This document shows, piece after piece, positions 62,252-64,000 of a stretch of DNA of 64,000 nt (its first letter is position 1; the number at the start of each line of letters is the position of its first letter). The notes under the pieces are model-generated. The model was given only the letters and a program-made list of their open reading frames with translations, searched no databases and was not told the DNA's origin. A program made the translations under genes and the position numbers. The DNA is from Pseudomonas promysalinigenes (GTDB lineage Bacteria > Pseudomonadota > Gammaproteobacteria > Pseudomonadales > Pseudomonadaceae). The stretch is from assembly GCF_014269025.2 (NCBI RefSeq), contig NZ_CP077094.1, forward strand, positions 3,720,001 to 3,784,000. The letters run 5' to 3'.

Positions 62252-62899
62252 TCAACGGCCGGGTTCGTCGTTCCACAGCAGCTTGTGCAACTGCAACTGC
62301 AAGCGTACGGGCAAGTTGTCGGCAACGATCCAGTCGGCCAGGTCAGTGGCGCTCACCTGATGGTGGCTGGGCGAGAACAATACTTCGCCGGCACGTTCGG
62401 CAAGGTTGTACTGGATCAGCTTGGACACCGCCCAGTCATAGTCCTCGCGGGAACAAATGACGAACTTGACCTGGTCGTTGCGGGTCAGCTGTTCGATGTT
62501 CTCGTAGCGGTTACGATGCGACTCTTCCGAGCCTGGGGTCTTTAGATCGACCACCCGGCTGACACGCACATCGGTGCCAGAAATGTCGAGAGCGCCACTG
62601 GTCTCCAGTGAGACCTCGTAGCCGGCATCGCACAAGCGCTGCAACAGCGCCAGCGCGTTGGGCTGAGCCAAGGGTTCGCCTCCGGTGACGCAGACGTAGC
62701 GTGGCTTGAAGCCAGCAACCTGCTCCAGGATCGAATCAAGAGTACGAAGCGTACCGCCAGTGAAGGCGTAGGCGCTGTCGCAATATTGGCAGCGCAGGGG
62801 GCAACCGGTCAGGCGCACGAATACCGTGGGCAGCCCAGCCGTTCGTGTTTCACCCTGCAAAGAGTAAAAGACTTCGGTGATGCGTAAGGTGTCTTGCAT
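62252..62899 (-). CDS. queE: 7-Carboxy-7-deazaguanine synthase
   Basis: A 215-residue radical-SAM enzyme converting CPH4 to CDG. N-terminal FYSLQGETRTAGLPTVFVRL, cluster C-x3-C-x2-C in GCPLRCQYCDSAYAF, and VTGGEPLAQP for SAM. ATG 62899 is the conserved start. Upstream lie the cpoB terminator and ~110 bp of leader in which I do not see a preQ1 aptamer. Confidence 0.95.
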   Translation of the reverse strand: MQDTLRITEVFYSLQGETRTAGLPTVFVRLTGCPLRCQYCDSAYAFTGGTLRTLDSILEQVAGFKPRYVCVTGGEPLAQPNALALLQRLCDAGYEVSLETSGALDISGTDVRVSRVVDLKTPGSEESHRNRYENIEQLTRNDQVKFVICSREDYDWAVSKLIQYNLAERAGEVLFSPSHHQVSATDLADWIVADNLPVRLQLQLHKLLWNDEPGR

Positions 62900-63012
62900 G
62901 CTCGCCACGGGCGTGACAGCTAAACAGGCTGTCCGCCTCCGTCAGGCACTGCCTCGGACTCGACATGGCGTTATCCGTGACAGCGTGTTTATAAAAGGGA
63001 CGTGATTCTAAC

Positions 63013-63039
63013 GAAAAAACCCGCGGCAAGCGCGGGTTT
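63013..63039 (-). terminator. Terminator after cpoB
   Basis: Stem AAACCCGCG/CGCGGGTTT with loop GCAAG; on the minus strand it runs into TTTTTT, a strong intrinsic terminator closing the tol-pal-cpoB transcript. Confidence 0.9.
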
Positions 63040-63055
63040 ATTTCATGGGTGAAGC

Positions 63056-63871
63056 TTATAGCTTCTGCAGATCGCGCTGCGCCAGTTGCGCGGCAGACGT
63101 GCCAGGGTACTGATTGATGACCTGCTGCAGGATGCCTTTGACCTTGTCGGTATGGCCCATGCGGCGTTCGACGTCGGCCAGTTTGTACAGCGAATCAGGC
63201 ACTTTGCTGTGCTTGGGGTACTTCTGGCTGACCTGGGCAAAAGCCTGGCTGGCCGCAGGCAGATCGCCCTTGGCAAGATTGACTTCACCTAACCAGTACT
63301 GCGCATTACCAGCGTACTGGCTGTTGGGATACTTGCGCAGGAAGGCATTGAACGCCTGGGTGGCCTTGTCGAAGTCTTTCTGCTTGATCAGGTCGAAAGC
63401 CGCATCGTAGTAGAGCTTTTCTTTCGCCGGATCACCGGGCTCGCTATTGGCGGCCGGTTGTTGCGCAGCAGCGCCAGCGGCGCCTGCTGCTGCACCGACG
63501 GCAGCATTGGATGCACCACCGGTGGAAGAATTGTCGGGAGTCGCGGCAGGCGCGGCACCACTGTTGATGCGACGATCAAGGTCCTGGTAACGCTCCAGGT
63601 TTTCCTGCTTCATGCGCGACACATCGTTCTGCAACTCTTCGATGATGCCTTGCTGGCGGGAAAGTTGATCCTGCATCTGTTGCAACTGCATGAACAGCTG
63701 GCCCTGCGCCGAAGCAGGGGCCGAAGCCCCTGCGCCGGCATAGGCGCCGCTCGTGCCATAACCGGAAGGTGGATAAGCACCCCCGTTGTCATCAACTACA
63801 GGAACCGCAGCCCACGCCGAAAGCGGTAGGCTGAGTGCGAGGACGGTTACAGCACGACGGCACATACGCAT
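63056..63871 (-). CDS. cpoB: Cell-division coordinator CpoB (YbgF, Tol-Pal system)
   Basis: A 271-residue periplasmic protein. Signal peptide (VTVLALSLPLSAWAA), a coiled-coil trimerisation segment (~58-100: LFMQLQQMQDQLSRQQGIIEELQNDV...), an Ala/Gly/Pro linker, and C-terminal TPRs (~150-270) that bind TolA and PBP1B in E. coli. Linker is long and low-complexity. ATG at 63871; a second ATG two codons in is possible. Follows pal by 6 bp. Confidence 0.94.
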   Translation of the reverse strand: MRMCRRAVTVLALSLPLSAWAAVPVVDDNGGAYPPSGYGTSGAYAGAGASAPASAQGQLFMQLQQMQDQLSRQQGIIEELQNDVSRMKQENLERYQDLDRRINSGAAPAATPDNSSTGGASNAAVGAAAGAAGAAAQQPAANSEPGDPAKEKLYYDAAFDLIKQKDFDKATQAFNAFLRKYPNSQYAGNAQYWLGEVNLAKGDLPAASQAFAQVSQKYPKHSKVPDSLYKLADVERRMGHTDKVKGILQQVINQYPGTSAAQLAQRDLQKL

Positions 63872-63877
63872 AAGAAC

Positions 63878-64000
63878 TTACTTACGCAGTTCTACGCGAC
63901 GGTTCTGAGCCCAGGACTGCTCGTCGTTGCCGGTAGCAACTGGACGCTCTTCGCCGTAGGAAACCACTTCCAGCTGAGCAGGGGAAACGCCCTGCAGAAC
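63878..64000 (-). CDS. pal: Peptidoglycan-associated lipoprotein, 3' end only
   Basis: The last 40 codons of an OmpA-C-type domain: [18 protein letters not shown], then [12 protein letters not shown] before TAA. NRRVEL is the typical end of the peptidoglycan-binding fold of Pal. The gene continues beyond the right edge of the window. Position directly upstream of cpoB confirms the assignment. Confidence 0.93.
   Translation of the reverse strand, partial: VLQGVSPAQLEVVSYGEERPVATGNDEQSWAQNRRVELRK

Noticed and set aside
62900..63012. preQ1 riboswitch upstream of queE
   Set aside because: No recognisable preQ1-I core (AGAGGTTC...ACCCTCTATAAAAAACTAA-like) was found in the leader.

Overview
The window is chromosomal DNA of a fluorescent Pseudomonas, almost certainly of the P. 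putida group. Evidence: high GC, RBS and codon habits, P. putida-type REP elements, and conserved gene runs (rnd-ycgL; dapA-bamC-MBL-purC; gcvR-bcp; pal-cpoB-queE-queC-tRNA-Lys). The XenA-type ene-reductase and the chemoreceptor beside a permease also match P. putida proteins I recognise. Most genes are core housekeeping; two stretches look accessory.

Left part (0-20 kb): oligopeptidase B; a small HNH protein; a SpoU-type RNA methyltransferase; a minus-strand run rnd-ycgL-hydroxyacid dehydrogenase-ycgN-degenerate M61-like protein; EptA; a Cys/Met-metabolism PLP enzyme divergent from an Lrp regulator with recognisable Lrp boxes; a molybdenum block (YdeP-type oxidoreductase, moaA, moaB) containing a bestrophin-like channel; a LysR regulator; and xenA divergent from an ArsR-like regulator across a perfect operator palindrome.

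Accessory cassette 1 (20.1-23.4 kb): a LysR gene divergent from four overlapping genes, namely a PF10014-type Fe(II)/2-oxoglutarate dioxygenase (amino-acid hydroxylase fold), a GNAT acetyltransferase, AzlC and AzlD. It reads as a hydroxylate / acetylate / export system for a free amino acid. Malate:quinone oxidoreductase and a PhyH-type dioxygenase follow.

Accessory cassette 2 (26.5-45.0 kb, all minus strand): three periplasmic-adaptor genes, one with a GAF-like N-terminus and one fused to a membrane M50 metalloprotease; a GNAT, a DUF6916-like and a phage tail-collar protein; a terminator; a 3,720-residue DUF4347/FG-GAP/Ig-like surface protein carrying a 1,029-bp near-identical tandem repeat; and a TolC-type lipoprotein. 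No ABC ATPase is present. It ends about 350 bp from a tRNA-Ser gene. This is the best candidate for an undescribed export/adhesion system.

Right part (45-64 kb): tRNA-Ser(CGA), purC, MBL hydrolase, bamC, dapA, gcvR, bcp, PerM-type permease, TusA-like protein, BepA-like M48 protease, nadA, a DUF945 protein, an APC amine permease next to an McpU-like chemoreceptor, a CDF transporter, tRNA-Lys(UUU), queC, queE, cpoB and the 3' end of pal.
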